The notes: generated from the sequence alone by a model not told the origin. A stretch of 61,199 bases of DNA from Chitinophagaceae bacterium (GCA_016787065.1 JAEUVD010000024.1:1-61199); one strand, 5' to 3'; positions 45,408-53,783 are shown, counted from the stretch's first letter. Translations and numbers: made by a program.

Positions 45408-46586
45408 ATGCGTAAAGCCTTTTTCATTATTGGCCTGCTATTTTGCCCTCTTGTATTTATACACTCCACTGTGTTAAGTGCAGGGAAAGATACGGTCATC
45501 ATCATAACAAAACCAGCGTCTCCTGAACGTTTAGCCCAAATTAAGGCACGTCAGGATAGTTTAGATATAATTGCTTCCTTAAGAAAACAGGATTCTGTGG
45601 AATCCAGTCGCTTTGTAAAACGCAAAAAAGATAAAGCAGAGGGAGGGTTCATCGCTAAAACTATTTTCAAGGTTAATCGGGATATTTATGGTAATCATAC
45701 AGAGTTTATCTCCAGTTATGTAAGTAATTATCACGAAAATTTTGGAACTCGTCTTACACGAATCTTAAAAAATAACCGAGCCTATTTTAAATTAATCGAC
45801 AACGTAATGCGTCGGTTTAACGTACCGCGTGAAATGAAATCGTTGGCTGTAATTGAATCCGCTATGAATTGTAATGCCGTTTCGCCGGTAGGTGCTGTTG
45901 GGCCTTGGCAATTTATGGAAGGAACTGCAAAAATGCTGGGTCTGCGCGTTGATCAGGGGATGGATGAACGACGTGATTTTTATAAAAGCACTAATGCAGC
46001 AGCTCGATATTTAAAAAAATTGCATGGCATGTTCCATGATTGGTTGTTGGTTATTGCGTCCTATAATTGTGGACCTGCGCCTGTTTTACGTGCTATTAAT
46101 ACCGGACAAGGAAGAAGTTTTTGGGATATTAAACCGAAACTTCCAAAGGAAACACAAAACCATGTTATGGCTTTTATTGCTACGTCGGTTTTCTTCGATA
46201 AAACAACACCCGTATTAACCATGGGTGCAGCGCCTAAAGGAGCAAAAGTGGCCGCATCAAAAACAAAACTAAAGGCGTCATCTGACATTGAAGGGGATGA
46301 AGATAGTGGTACAGAAGTAGTAGAAGAAGATAAATCTAAACCTCAATTTACACCAGAAGAACTTGCCAGTATGGCTATCATCAAAGTGAAAGGTCGATAT
46401 ACGATTGCCGTGATTTCCAAATTTTTGGATGAAGATCCGGCTAAGCTTCGTAAATGGAATCCAACATTTGATCAGGATATCGTTAGTTCCAGTTCGTCAA
46501 CCTTACTTCGTTTGCCAATTGATAAAATTGAAGCGTTTATCATGGACAAGGAGAAAATTAATTTCGAGTCTGCCAAAACCCGCTAA
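45408..46586 (+). CDS. Membrane-bound lytic murein transglycosylase (MltD-like)
   Basis: 392 residues with an N-terminal signal (AFFIIGLLFCPLVFIHSTVLSAG). The SLT domain (about 125-275) has catalytic E150 in AVIESAMNCNAVSPVGAVGPWQFM, then AARYLKKLHGMFHDWLLVIASYNCG. An acidic linker leads to a LysM-like C-terminal segment (VKGRYTIAVISKFLDEDPAKLRKWNP). It cleaves the glycan strand of peptidoglycan to give 1,6-anhydro ends. Its stop codon overlaps the truA start (TAATG), so the two are translationally coupled. Confidence 0.92.
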   Translation: MRKAFFIIGLLFCPLVFIHSTVLSAGKDTVIIITKPASPERLAQIKARQDSLDIIASLRKQDSVESSRFVKRKKDKAEGGFIAKTIFKVNRDIYGNHTEFISSYVSNYHENFGTRLTRILKNNRAYFKLIDNVMRRFNVPREMKSLAVIESAMNCNAVSPVGAVGPWQFMEGTAKMLGLRVDQGMDERRDFYKSTNAAARYLKKLHGMFHDWLLVIASYNCGPAPVLRAINTGQGRSFWDIKPKLPKETQNHVMAFIATSVFFDKTTPVLTMGAAPKGAKVAASKTKLKASSDIEGDEDSGTEVVEEDKSKPQFTPEELASMAIIKVKGRYTIAVISKFLDEDPAKLRKWNPTFDQDIVSSSSSTLLRLPIDKIEAFIMDKEKINFESAKTR

Positions 46587-47320
46587 TGACGCGCTATTTC
46601 CTGGAGTTTTCCTACAAAGGAACCGCATTCCATGGGCTGCAATTACAACCAGAAGGTATTACTATTCAAGGAGAAATCAATAAGGCATTAAGTATAATTT
46701 TAAAACAAGAGGTTCAAACTACCGTTTCGAGCAGAACCGATGCCGGAGTGCACGCCAAGCAAAATTTCGTTCATCTTGATTTGGAACAAGCTTGGAATCC
46801 GAAGCTGTTATACAATGCAAATGCTATTATTCATCCCGATATTGTGCTTAAACACATGACAGCTGTTGAGCCTGATCAACATGCTCGTTTTGATGCGGTA
46901 GCCCGAAGCTATTCGTACCACATCATTACGCATAAAAATCCTTTTTTACGCGATTTTGCTTATTACTTTCCATTCGCACTCGACCGTTTGAAAATGGAAG
47001 AAGCAACCAAGTTGTTATTCGAATACCATGACTTTGAAAGCTTTTCAAAGAAGCATACCGATGTACATACTTTTCAGTGTACGTTAAGTGAAGCACGTTG
47101 GGAATTTTTACCTGCTGAAATCGTTTTTCACGTAACCTCCAATCGTTTTTTACGTGGTATGGTACGCGCATTAGTAGCTACGCTCTTACTGGTAGGGCGG
47201 CGAAAAATTAGTATTCCTGAATTCAAAGATATCATTGAGCGTAAAGATTGTACTCTCGCTGATTTTAGTGCCGAAGCAAAGGGTTTATTTTTAGAGAAGG
47301 TTCATTACCCATTTATATAG
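46586..47320 (+). CDS. truA: tRNA pseudouridine(38-40) synthase
   Basis: 244 residues. The N-terminus RYFLEFSYKGTAFHGLQLQP matches TruA. The catalytic Asp is D52 in SSRTDAGVHAKQN. Further conserved parts are RFDAVARSYSYHI, HDFESFSK and the C-terminal NRFLRGMVRALVATLLLVG. It makes pseudouridine in the anticodon arm of tRNAs. Overlaps mltD by 1 bp and precedes mutS2 by 17 bp, suggesting one transcript. Confidence 0.97.
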   Translation: MTRYFLEFSYKGTAFHGLQLQPEGITIQGEINKALSIILKQEVQTTVSSRTDAGVHAKQNFVHLDLEQAWNPKLLYNANAIIHPDIVLKHMTAVEPDQHARFDAVARSYSYHIITHKNPFLRDFAYYFPFALDRLKMEEATKLLFEYHDFESFSKKHTDVHTFQCTLSEARWEFLPAEIVFHVTSNRFLRGMVRALVATLLLVGRRKISIPEFKDIIERKDCTLADFSAEAKGLFLEKVHYPFI

Positions 47321-47337
47321 ACATTTGCACTCCATAC

Positions 47338-49449
47338 ATGAATATTTATCCCAAAAATTTGCCTCAATTACTCGATTTTGAAGTCATTCTTGATCGCATA
47401 GAAGAATTATGTTTTGGACTCAAAGCAAAAGCGAACATAAAAAAGTTGTCGCCACTCCCAACCTTTGAAATAACGGAGTTAACTCTATCTGAAACCAATG
47501 AGTACTTTATGGCATTTATGCGTGGGGATGCCGTTTCCGTTACGCCCTATCCGGAAACCGACAAAGAAGTACAATTACTTGGTGTGGATAATTCTGCACT
47601 CGGTGCATTGCAATTTCATCAAGTAAGAAAATCAACAGAAATATTGTTTCATCTCATGGATTTTCTTGCAGATAAAATAGATGTTTACCCATATTTATCT
47701 AAGAAGTTTCAGGATGTACCTAAAGAGAAATTTATAACCGAAAGTATTCATGAGATTATTGATAAAGACGGTATCGTGAAAGATCACGCATCGCCCTTGC
47801 TTGCTTCTATCCGAAAGGAACTCATGCAAAATCGTCAAACGAGTGATCGTATTTATAGGAATCATATTCAACGATTGAAAAAAAATAATCAATTAGCGGA
47901 TATTGAAGAAAGTTACGTGAATGGTCGGCGGGTTATAGGTGTCTTTGCAGAGTATAAACGGGAAGTTAAAGGCATCATTCTCGGACAAAGTACAACCGGT
48001 AAAATTGCCTTTATTGAACCTCAAAATGTAATCGATCTGAATAATGATAAATTACGTTTAGAAGAAGAAGAGAAGAATGAAATTTATCGGATTCTGAAAG
48101 TGCTTACGGATATGATTCGTCCTTTTCAACCATTGTTGAAACAGTACAATGAATTGCTGGTTGAAATAGACATGTTGGAAGGTAAAGCTAAACTAGCAAA
48201 GGAACTTAAAGCTACACGACCGGTGCTTTCAGCACATTCAGGTGCAACCAATTTAATCAATGCATTTCATCCTGTTTTACTTCTAAGTAAAAAAGAAGAT
48301 CAGGAGGTTGTTCCCATGAATTGTTCCTTTCATGCGGAGCAACGTGTGATGGTAATCAGTGGTCCGAACGCCGGAGGGAAATCGATTACTTTAAAAACTA
48401 TAGGGTTATTGCAGCTTATGCTTCAATGTGGCTTATTGATACCTGTTTCGGCTAAAAGTGAACTCTATTATCAACAGCAATTATTCGGCGATATAGGAGA
48501 TAGTCAGAGTATTGAAGATGGATTAAGTACGTACAGTTCACGTCTTCAAAAAATGAAATATTTTTTGGAGAACATGAATGAGCATACGTTGTTTTTAATT
48601 GATGAGTTTGGTACCGGGTCTGACCCGGATATGGGTGGAGCCATGGCAGAGGTTATATTACATAAGCTTGCTGATACCGGAGCCTTTGGTGTGGTAACCA
48701 CGCATTTCACGAACTTAAAATTGCTGGCAAACCATCACCAAGGTGTATTTAATGCCTGTATGCTATTTAACAGCAGAAATTTGAAACCCTTATACCAGTT
48801 ATTTGTTGGCGAACCAGGTTCATCGTTTACGTTTGAAGTTGCTCAAAAAATAGGACTGCCACAAGACTTGATTGATGAAGCGAAGCAAAAATTATCGAAG
48901 GAGAAATTAAAAATGGATAAGTTGCTAAGTGAGCTTCAGGTTCAGAAGAATTCACTATCTCGAATCAAACGGGATTTGCAAAAACAAATGGGAAAAACAA
49001 CGGCAGAAAAAAGGGAGTTTCAAGAGTTAAATGAGAAATTAGAACATACCATTTCTAGAACGGTAGAACACCGTGATGAACGAAAGAAACTCATTGATTA
49101 TGGTAAGAAATTACATCAATTAACGCAAGAATGGGTTCAAACAAAAAATAAGAAAATAGTTATTGATAAGTTTGTGAAATTGGCCGGCTACGAGTTAGCC
49201 AAGCAGCGCGAACTGGATGCTTACGAAAAAACGGAAGCTTTTCGTACAGAGCGTATTGAAGCCTTGCGTGGTAAAATTGAGGTAGGTAGCAGAGTTCGGG
49301 TGATGAAAAGCAAAGAGGTGGGTATTGTTCGAAGTTTACAAGAGGACAGGGCAAGTGTAGAAATTGGCCGTATTCTTATGAATATTGGATTAGAAAAATT
49401 AGAGCCTGCACCTTTGGAAAGCACTTCTGAAGGGCAGAAAATAAAATAA
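47338..49449 (+). CDS. MutS2-family ATPase without visible Smr domain
   Basis: 703 residues. Walker A GPNAGGKS is at 342-349 and Walker B with signature LFLIDEFGTGSDPDMGGAMAEVI follows at about 419-441. The N-terminal DNA-clamp region and the long coiled coil after the ATPase (about 515-600) are present. Classical MutS2 is about 780 residues and ends with a C-terminal Smr nuclease domain. This protein stops after a KOW-like segment (GSRVRVMKSKEVGIVRSL), so no Smr domain is seen. MutS2 proteins suppress recombination and, in some bacteria, split collided ribosomes. The role of this short form is uncertain. Follows truA closely. Confidence 0.9.
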   Translation: MNIYPKNLPQLLDFEVILDRIEELCFGLKAKANIKKLSPLPTFEITELTLSETNEYFMAFMRGDAVSVTPYPETDKEVQLLGVDNSALGALQFHQVRKSTEILFHLMDFLADKIDVYPYLSKKFQDVPKEKFITESIHEIIDKDGIVKDHASPLLASIRKELMQNRQTSDRIYRNHIQRLKKNNQLADIEESYVNGRRVIGVFAEYKREVKGIILGQSTTGKIAFIEPQNVIDLNNDKLRLEEEEKNEIYRILKVLTDMIRPFQPLLKQYNELLVEIDMLEGKAKLAKELKATRPVLSAHSGATNLINAFHPVLLLSKKEDQEVVPMNCSFHAEQRVMVISGPNAGGKSITLKTIGLLQLMLQCGLLIPVSAKSELYYQQQLFGDIGDSQSIEDGLSTYSSRLQKMKYFLENMNEHTLFLIDEFGTGSDPDMGGAMAEVILHKLADTGAFGVVTTHFTNLKLLANHHQGVFNACMLFNSRNLKPLYQLFVGEPGSSFTFEVAQKIGLPQDLIDEAKQKLSKEKLKMDKLLSELQVQKNSLSRIKRDLQKQMGKTTAEKREFQELNEKLEHTISRTVEHRDERKKLIDYGKKLHQLTQEWVQTKNKKIVIDKFVKLAGYELAKQRELDAYEKTEAFRTERIEALRGKIEVGSRVRVMKSKEVGIVRSLQEDRASVEIGRILMNIGLEKLEPAPLESTSEGQKIK

Positions 49450-49450
49450 T

Positions 49451-49480
49451 TTGATTTTTAAACCGAAACTTCTACATTTG
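49451..49480 (+). promoter_or_regulatory. Promoter of rpsP (Bacteroidota sigma-A type)
   Basis: TTG at 49451-49453, 19 bp, then TACATTTG at 49473-49480. A full consensus match. The -33 box overlaps the end region of mutS2 by position, just past its stop. The leader to the rpsP ATG is about 40 nt. Confidence 0.85.
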
Positions 49481-49523
49481 CGCTCCTTAATCTTATTGTA
49501 AACAAAAATAATTTCTATTATTT

Positions 49524-50075
49524 ATGTCAGTTAAAATTCGTCTCCAACGTCATGGAGCAAAAAAACGCCCTTTCTATTTCATAGTAGTGGCCAACTCAAC
49601 ATCCCGTCGTGATGGGAAATTTATTGAAAAATTAGGTACTTATAATCCGTTAACTGTTCCGGCTACAATCCAAGTGAATCGTGATCGCGCTTTACATTGG
49701 TTGAACAAAGGAGCAGAGCCAACACATACGGTAAATCGTATTTTATCTTTCAAAGGCGTATTGTATTTGAAACATTTAATGCGTGGTGTTAAACTTGGTT
49801 TATTTGATGAAGCTACAGCAATGTCTAAATTCGAAGAATGGAATGGTAAGCACGAAGTTGTTGTTGCTGACCGTCAGGATTCGCACAAGAAACACAAAGC
49901 GGCTTCGAAAATTCAACCGGTTATCAAGAAAATTGAAGCACACAAACCTGTAGAAGAAGTGGTAGAAGCGGCTGTAGAAGCAACTAACGAAACTCCTGCT
50001 GCAGAAGAAACCAATGCGGATGTTAGTGCGGAAACGACGGCAACCGAAGCAACGGAAACTCCTTCTGCCGAGTAA
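49524..50075 (+). CDS. rpsP: 30S ribosomal protein S16 with long acidic C-terminal extension
   Basis: 183 residues. The first 85 or so are standard S16 (VKIRLQRHGAKKRPFYFIVVANS, GKFIEKLGTYNPL, DRALHWLNKGAEPTHTV). A basic stretch then leads into an Ala/Glu/Thr-rich low-complexity tail from about residue 140 to the end. Extended S16 proteins occur in Bacteroidota; the tail's role is unknown. rimM and trmD, often next to rpsP, are not here. Own promoter and terminator. Confidence 0.97.
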   Translation: MSVKIRLQRHGAKKRPFYFIVVANSTSRRDGKFIEKLGTYNPLTVPATIQVNRDRALHWLNKGAEPTHTVNRILSFKGVLYLKHLMRGVKLGLFDEATAMSKFEEWNGKHEVVVADRQDSHKKHKAASKIQPVIKKIEAHKPVEEVVEAAVEATNETPAAEETNADVSAETTATEATETPSAE

Positions 50076-50097
50076 TCTTTTTTAATTTATTTTATTG

Positions 50098-50126
50098 AAC
50101 CCGTAGTTTACGCTACGGGTTTTTTT
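50098..50126 (+). terminator. Rho-independent terminator of rpsP
   Basis: AACCCGTAG (50098-50106), 6-nt loop, CTACGGGTT (50113-50121) followed by T to 50126. A strong 9-bp stem 23 bp after the stop. Confidence 0.9.
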
Positions 50127-50321
50127 AATCGCCCAAGGTTTTTACCAACCCATTGTATTTCAATATTTGTAGTTCGTTTTTCGACATTCATCCCTAAAAA
50201 TGACACGTTCGCCTCAAAAGTCACTTATAAAAGTCGTTAGTATTATGAATTAACAGGAAGAATGTTAAAATTTGATACTCCCATGGTTGAATAACCATTT
50301 CAGAATCAACTTTTTAATCCT

Positions 50322-51077
50322 ATGGAAGCCAGGAAAATATTATTGGTTACAGCAGATGAAACTTTTTCGCTCCATGTGCGTAGCATGTTGGAGGAAGTTG
50401 GCTACGATCAAATAATTTCTGCTTCTAGTTATGTTGGTGCTTTGGAAGCCTTGGTGCATGATTCCCCCGGATGTGTGATAACTGATTTAGCAATTCAAGG
50501 TAACAAAAGTGGCTTAGATTTAATTCAATGGATTCAGCAAAAACATCCTCTTCCCTGTTTGATAGTATCGTCCATCTATTCCAATGAATGGCTTGCAAAG
50601 GTTACCGAAATACACACAGACGCTTTTTTGGTAAATCCGGTTTCTCCGTTAAATATTGCTATAGCCTTGGAAATGGCCTGTAAAAGATTTACAAACGCTC
50701 CATGGCAGGCTTCCTCCGAAGTAACAAACGCGCTTTCTATCAAATCAGATTCATTTTTTATCAAGGAGAGTGGTGCGTATTTGCGCATCGACGTAAACCA
50801 TATTCAGTATATTGAAAGTCATGAAAACTACGTAAAAATTTACCAGCAAACGAAGGCACCGATAACGATTCGATCAACCATGAAGGAGATTATTGGATTA
50901 TTGCCAGCTATGGATTTTGTGCGAATTAGTAGAAGTCATATCGTTCGAATCGCTATCATTGATAAAATTTCCCAAGGAGCCGTTTGTTTATCCGGCATTA
51001 AATTGCCTATAGGCAAAACTTACAAGGAGCAACTTTTTTCAACTTTAGGAATCCGTGAAGGCGGTTATATTGCCTGA
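50322..51077 (+). CDS. LytTR-family response regulator 3 (orphan, atypical receiver)
   Basis: 251 residues. The receiver shows D12/E13 and phosphoacceptor D55 (CVITDLAIQGNKSG), and S83/S84 in the Thr position. The normally invariant Lys before Pro is replaced by N105 (AFLVNPVSP), so phosphorylation-coupled switching may be altered. The LytTR domain covers about 145-245 (FFIKESGAYLRIDVNHIQYIESHENYVKI, FVRISRSHIV). There is no kinase gene nearby. It starts 246 bp after rpsP and ends 377 bp before the adhesin operon, which is the probable target. Start ATG is at 50322. Confidence 0.92.
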   Translation: MEARKILLVTADETFSLHVRSMLEEVGYDQIISASSYVGALEALVHDSPGCVITDLAIQGNKSGLDLIQWIQQKHPLPCLIVSSIYSNEWLAKVTEIHTDAFLVNPVSPLNIAIALEMACKRFTNAPWQASSEVTNALSIKSDSFFIKESGAYLRIDVNHIQYIESHENYVKIYQQTKAPITIRSTMKEIIGLLPAMDFVRISRSHIVRIAIIDKISQGAVCLSGIKLPIGKTYKEQLFSTLGIREGGYIA

Positions 51078-51221
51078 TTTTCAGATTGTTACCATTAATT
51101 TATCTTTGAAATTATGTAGAACTAGTTGTTTTTCAATTAGTTATAATGAGGATAGTATTCCTTAATCCTGACTAAAATCTTAAGAAAATGGAATTATTTA
51201 TCCTCGATTTTATATCTTTTG

Positions 51222-51247
51222 TCACAAATAATGTGATAGTCGTCACA
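51222..51247. promoter_or_regulatory. Crp-like palindrome cluster
   Basis: TCACA (51222-51226), TGTGA (51232-51236) and TCACA (51243-51247). The last two form TGTGA-N6-TCACA, the textbook Crp/Fnr-type spacing, and the first two form a second inverted pair with a 5-nt spacer. A Crp-family gene lies at 21455-22024. Binding is inferred. Confidence 0.4.
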
Positions 51248-51275
51248 TCAATCTAAATAGTATCAACCTCATGTT

Positions 51276-51318
51276 GGAATTTCGTTAAATTCCTAGGACT
51301 GTCCTCTCGCGTCGAGAG
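51276..51318. other. Two short perfect inverted repeats
   Basis: GGAATTT-CGTT-AAATTCC (51276-51293) and CTCTCG-CGT-CGAGAG (51304-51318). Either could be an operator dyad or a small leader hairpin upstream of the adhesin operon. No T-run follows, so a terminator is unlikely. Confidence 0.45.
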
Positions 51319-51454
51319 TATATTTCTATCGGAAAAAAGGGAAATAAGGGTTGTTCTTACGTTAATGGAATTAATTGTGTTCGTGTAGCGCGAATTTCAA
51401 TTTCATTCAACGAAAATTCAATCCACCAAAAAAGTAATAAACTATAAAGTAAAA

Positions 51455-52126
51455 ATGACTTTGGTGAATTTATTATCGTTAAGAACTCGGGTAGCCACTC
51501 TGCTGCTTCCTTTCCTTTTTGTTGCATTGTCAGCAACTGCTAAGAAACCGGATATTAAGATTGCATTATTACAACCGGAATGGCACGGAACCACCGTTTG
51601 TAAAACCGCTGGTTTAGCGCTTAACGCACCGTCGATTAGTTTGATGTTTACGGAAGACCCTTCTTCAATTAAAGATTCCCGCTATGCATATAAATGGGAG
51701 CAAAAATCTGCGGATGGTACTTGGACAGTGGTTAAGGAAGAAGCGAATGCTGCCTTGGTACCTGCCTTCAAATTAGATGGTGTCAGTAATCGTGGAGCCT
51801 CTGCACAAACATTTATGTGGCGAGTTCGTGCTCGTGATACAGAAAATAATACGGAATGGGCGGAAAGTGAAGTGTATAGTTTAATTGTTACACCACAATT
51901 ATCAGCAACCTATACATCAGAATTAGATAAAGAAGGAAATTTCACAGTTGAGCTGAAACCTAACGGAGGTTCAGGAGATAGAAAATACATGTGGTCGGGA
52001 ATGAATATTTCTAAAACGCAAAGTCAACTAAAAGATCAAAAGGGTTTGAAACCTGGCGATTATAAAGTATATATTACAGATGATTGTGGAAGCTTTTCAT
52101 TACCCATTCAACTGACAACCAAATAA
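51455..52126 (+). CDS. Small secreted protein related to the adhesin N-terminus
   Basis: 223 residues with a signal peptide (TLLLPFLFVALSATA). Two beta-rich halves: the first (residues 30-150, IKIALLQPEWHGTTVCKT through YAYKWEQKSADGTWT to WRVRARDTEN) resembles the opening domain of the giant adhesin (LTAPSWSGLEFCTG, YQYAWQQRVNGGAWT). The second (about 150-223, FTVELKPNGGSGDRKYMWSG to LKPGDYKVYITDDCGS) is a single SprB-like repeat. It lies 16 bp before the adhesin start, so they form one operon. It could be an accessory subunit or a truncated duplicate. No catalytic motif. Confidence 0.8.
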   Translation: MTLVNLLSLRTRVATLLLPFLFVALSATAKKPDIKIALLQPEWHGTTVCKTAGLALNAPSISLMFTEDPSSIKDSRYAYKWEQKSADGTWTVVKEEANAALVPAFKLDGVSNRGASAQTFMWRVRARDTENNTEWAESEVYSLIVTPQLSATYTSELDKEGNFTVELKPNGGSGDRKYMWSGMNISKTQSQLKDQKGLKPGDYKVYITDDCGSFSLPIQLTTK

Positions 52127-52142
52127 ACCGAATCTAAATACC

Positions 52143-53648
52143 ATGAGAACCATTAAACTGCAAAAAAACAAAATCGGACATATGAACAATTCTACTACTC
52201 CACAAGCTACGAGTTTACAGCGAACAAGCAAATCGCTATGGTTTAAACTCATCATGATGGTATTAGCCCTGTTTTCTTTTGAGAGATCGCAGGCGCAATG
52301 TACATCCATGTCGATAGGTTTAACGGCTCCTTCTTGGAGTGGTTTAGAATTTTGTACCGGGTACAACCCATCTACCTTTGGCACACCAAGCATTACCTAC
52401 ACCGGTTTATGTTTGAATACACCGAATTACCAATATGCCTGGCAACAGCGCGTAAATGGTGGGGCTTGGACGAACTTGTCGTCCGGTACCAGTCCTTCGG
52501 TACCGTCTTATGACCCGGTCACACAAAATAATACCCCAGCGGGTACCGCCATTAGGTTGGTGGAATTCCGTTTAGTTGTTACCGACATTGCGAACGGCAA
52601 TTTGTCGGCTACGGCATCCAATTATTCAATCTATATTGGAAGTAATTTAACTGCTTCTACAGTATCTACCATGTCGTGCTCTGCACCAGTGAATGGGGCA
52701 ATTAACCTAACCGTTAATGGAGGTACTTCAGGTAAAACATATTTATGGACAACCGGCGGAAGTGGTTCGATTCCTTCAGGTCAACAAATTGTTGAAGATC
52801 CTTCAGGATTAACAGCTGGTACTTACACTGTAGCTATAACCGATGCAGCTTGTGCAAGTATCACAGCAACTTCAAGTGTTAGTAGTGCAGGAAATTTAAC
52901 GGCTAGTATAAGTGGATCAACCAATGTTGCTTGCTTTGGTGATAATACTGGTACTGCAACCGTAACTCCTTCAGGTGGGGCTCCAATTGGATCACCTACT
53001 TATTCGTATTCATGGGCTGCTAGCGGCGGTACAGGTTCAACAGCAAATTCGTTAGCTGCAGGAACCTATACAGTACAAGTAACTGACGGCGGAGGATGTA
53101 TCGTAACTACTACGGTAACTATTACGCAACCTGCAACAGGTTTAACGGTATCCGGTTCAGTAACTTCAAACTATAATGGCGCACAACTTAGCTGTTTTGG
53201 AAGTTCTGACGGAAGCATTTCCGTTTCAGGATCTGGTGGAACAGGAAGTATAGAATATAAAATCGACGGTGGAGCTTATCAAAGTGGTACATCATTTAGC
53301 GCTTTAGCTGCTGGAGTACATACTGTAACGGCTCGAGATGCCAGTTTGTGTACGGCTACAACAACCGTAACTATAACAGCACCAACCTTATTAACAGCAA
53401 GTTCCGTACAAGGCGCAGCGATTGCATGTAATGGTGGAACAACCACGGTAACTGTAAGCGGTTCCGGTGGTACACCTCCATACACAGGAGAAGGCACCTT
53501 CACGGTTGGAGCTGGTACACATAATTATACTGTAACAGATGCGAATGGATGTACAGCAAACACGAGCATCACGATCAGTGAACCAACCTTATTAACAGCA
53601 AGTTCCGTACAAGGCGCAGCGAATGACTGTAATCGTGGAACTACCTAA
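52143..53648 (+). CDS. Giant SprB-like adhesin, N-terminal part up to an in-frame stop
   Basis: 501 residues to the TAA at 53646-53648. A signal peptide (WFKLIMMVLALFSFERSQAQ) follows an N-terminal extension; an in-frame ATG at 52182 is an alternative start. The opening beta domain (residues 55-165) is shared with the preceding gene. Then come SprB-type repeats of about 67-90 residues with WTTGGSG, GLTAGTYTVAITDAAC and SYSWAASGGTGST-like phrases, ending inside a duplicated 201-bp unit. The stop falls in mid-repeat (NRGTT-stop where the sister unit reads NGGTTTVTVSG), and the same frame continues as adhesin sequence. So this is a broken gene, a readthrough gene or a sequence error. SprB-like proteins act in gliding and surface adhesion. 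Confidence 0.8.
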   Translation: MRTIKLQKNKIGHMNNSTTPQATSLQRTSKSLWFKLIMMVLALFSFERSQAQCTSMSIGLTAPSWSGLEFCTGYNPSTFGTPSITYTGLCLNTPNYQYAWQQRVNGGAWTNLSSGTSPSVPSYDPVTQNNTPAGTAIRLVEFRLVVTDIANGNLSATASNYSIYIGSNLTASTVSTMSCSAPVNGAINLTVNGGTSGKTYLWTTGGSGSIPSGQQIVEDPSGLTAGTYTVAITDAACASITATSSVSSAGNLTASISGSTNVACFGDNTGTATVTPSGGAPIGSPTYSYSWAASGGTGSTANSLAAGTYTVQVTDGGGCIVTTTVTITQPATGLTVSGSVTSNYNGAQLSCFGSSDGSISVSGSGGTGSIEYKIDGGAYQSGTSFSALAAGVHTVTARDASLCTATTTVTITAPTLLTASSVQGAAIACNGGTTTVTVSGSGGTPPYTGEGTFTVGAGTHNYTVTDANGCTANTSITISEPTLLTASSVQGAANDCNRGTT

Positions 53649-53783
53649 CTAACTGTAAGCGGTTCAGGTGGTACACCTCCATATTCAGGAGAAGGCACCT
53701 TTACGGTAGGAGCTGGTACACATAATTATATTGTAACGGATGCGAATGGATGTACAGCAAACACGAGCATCACGATTAGCGAA
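53382..53783 (+). repeat. Two tandem 201-bp units inside the adhesin gene
   Basis: Unit A (about 53382-53582) and unit B (about 53583-53783) encode nearly the same 67 residues, opening PTLLTASSVQGAA and closing DANGCTANTSITISEPT. Most differences are concentrated in a window of about 30 bp of unit B (53618-53651), which holds the premature TAA. The flanks on both sides are almost identical. Confidence 0.9.

Larger units (their letters stand above)
51078..51454. other. 377-bp regulatory gap before the adhesin operon
   Basis: No gene seen. It contains a TAnnTTTG-like box TATCTTTG at 51101-51108, a three-half-site Crp-like palindrome cluster (51222-51247), two short inverted repeats (51276-51293 and 51304-51318) and weak 20-21 bp-spaced CGAA/TTCAAT repeats (51391-51422). 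The start of transcription for the downstream genes cannot be fixed. Confidence 0.5.
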
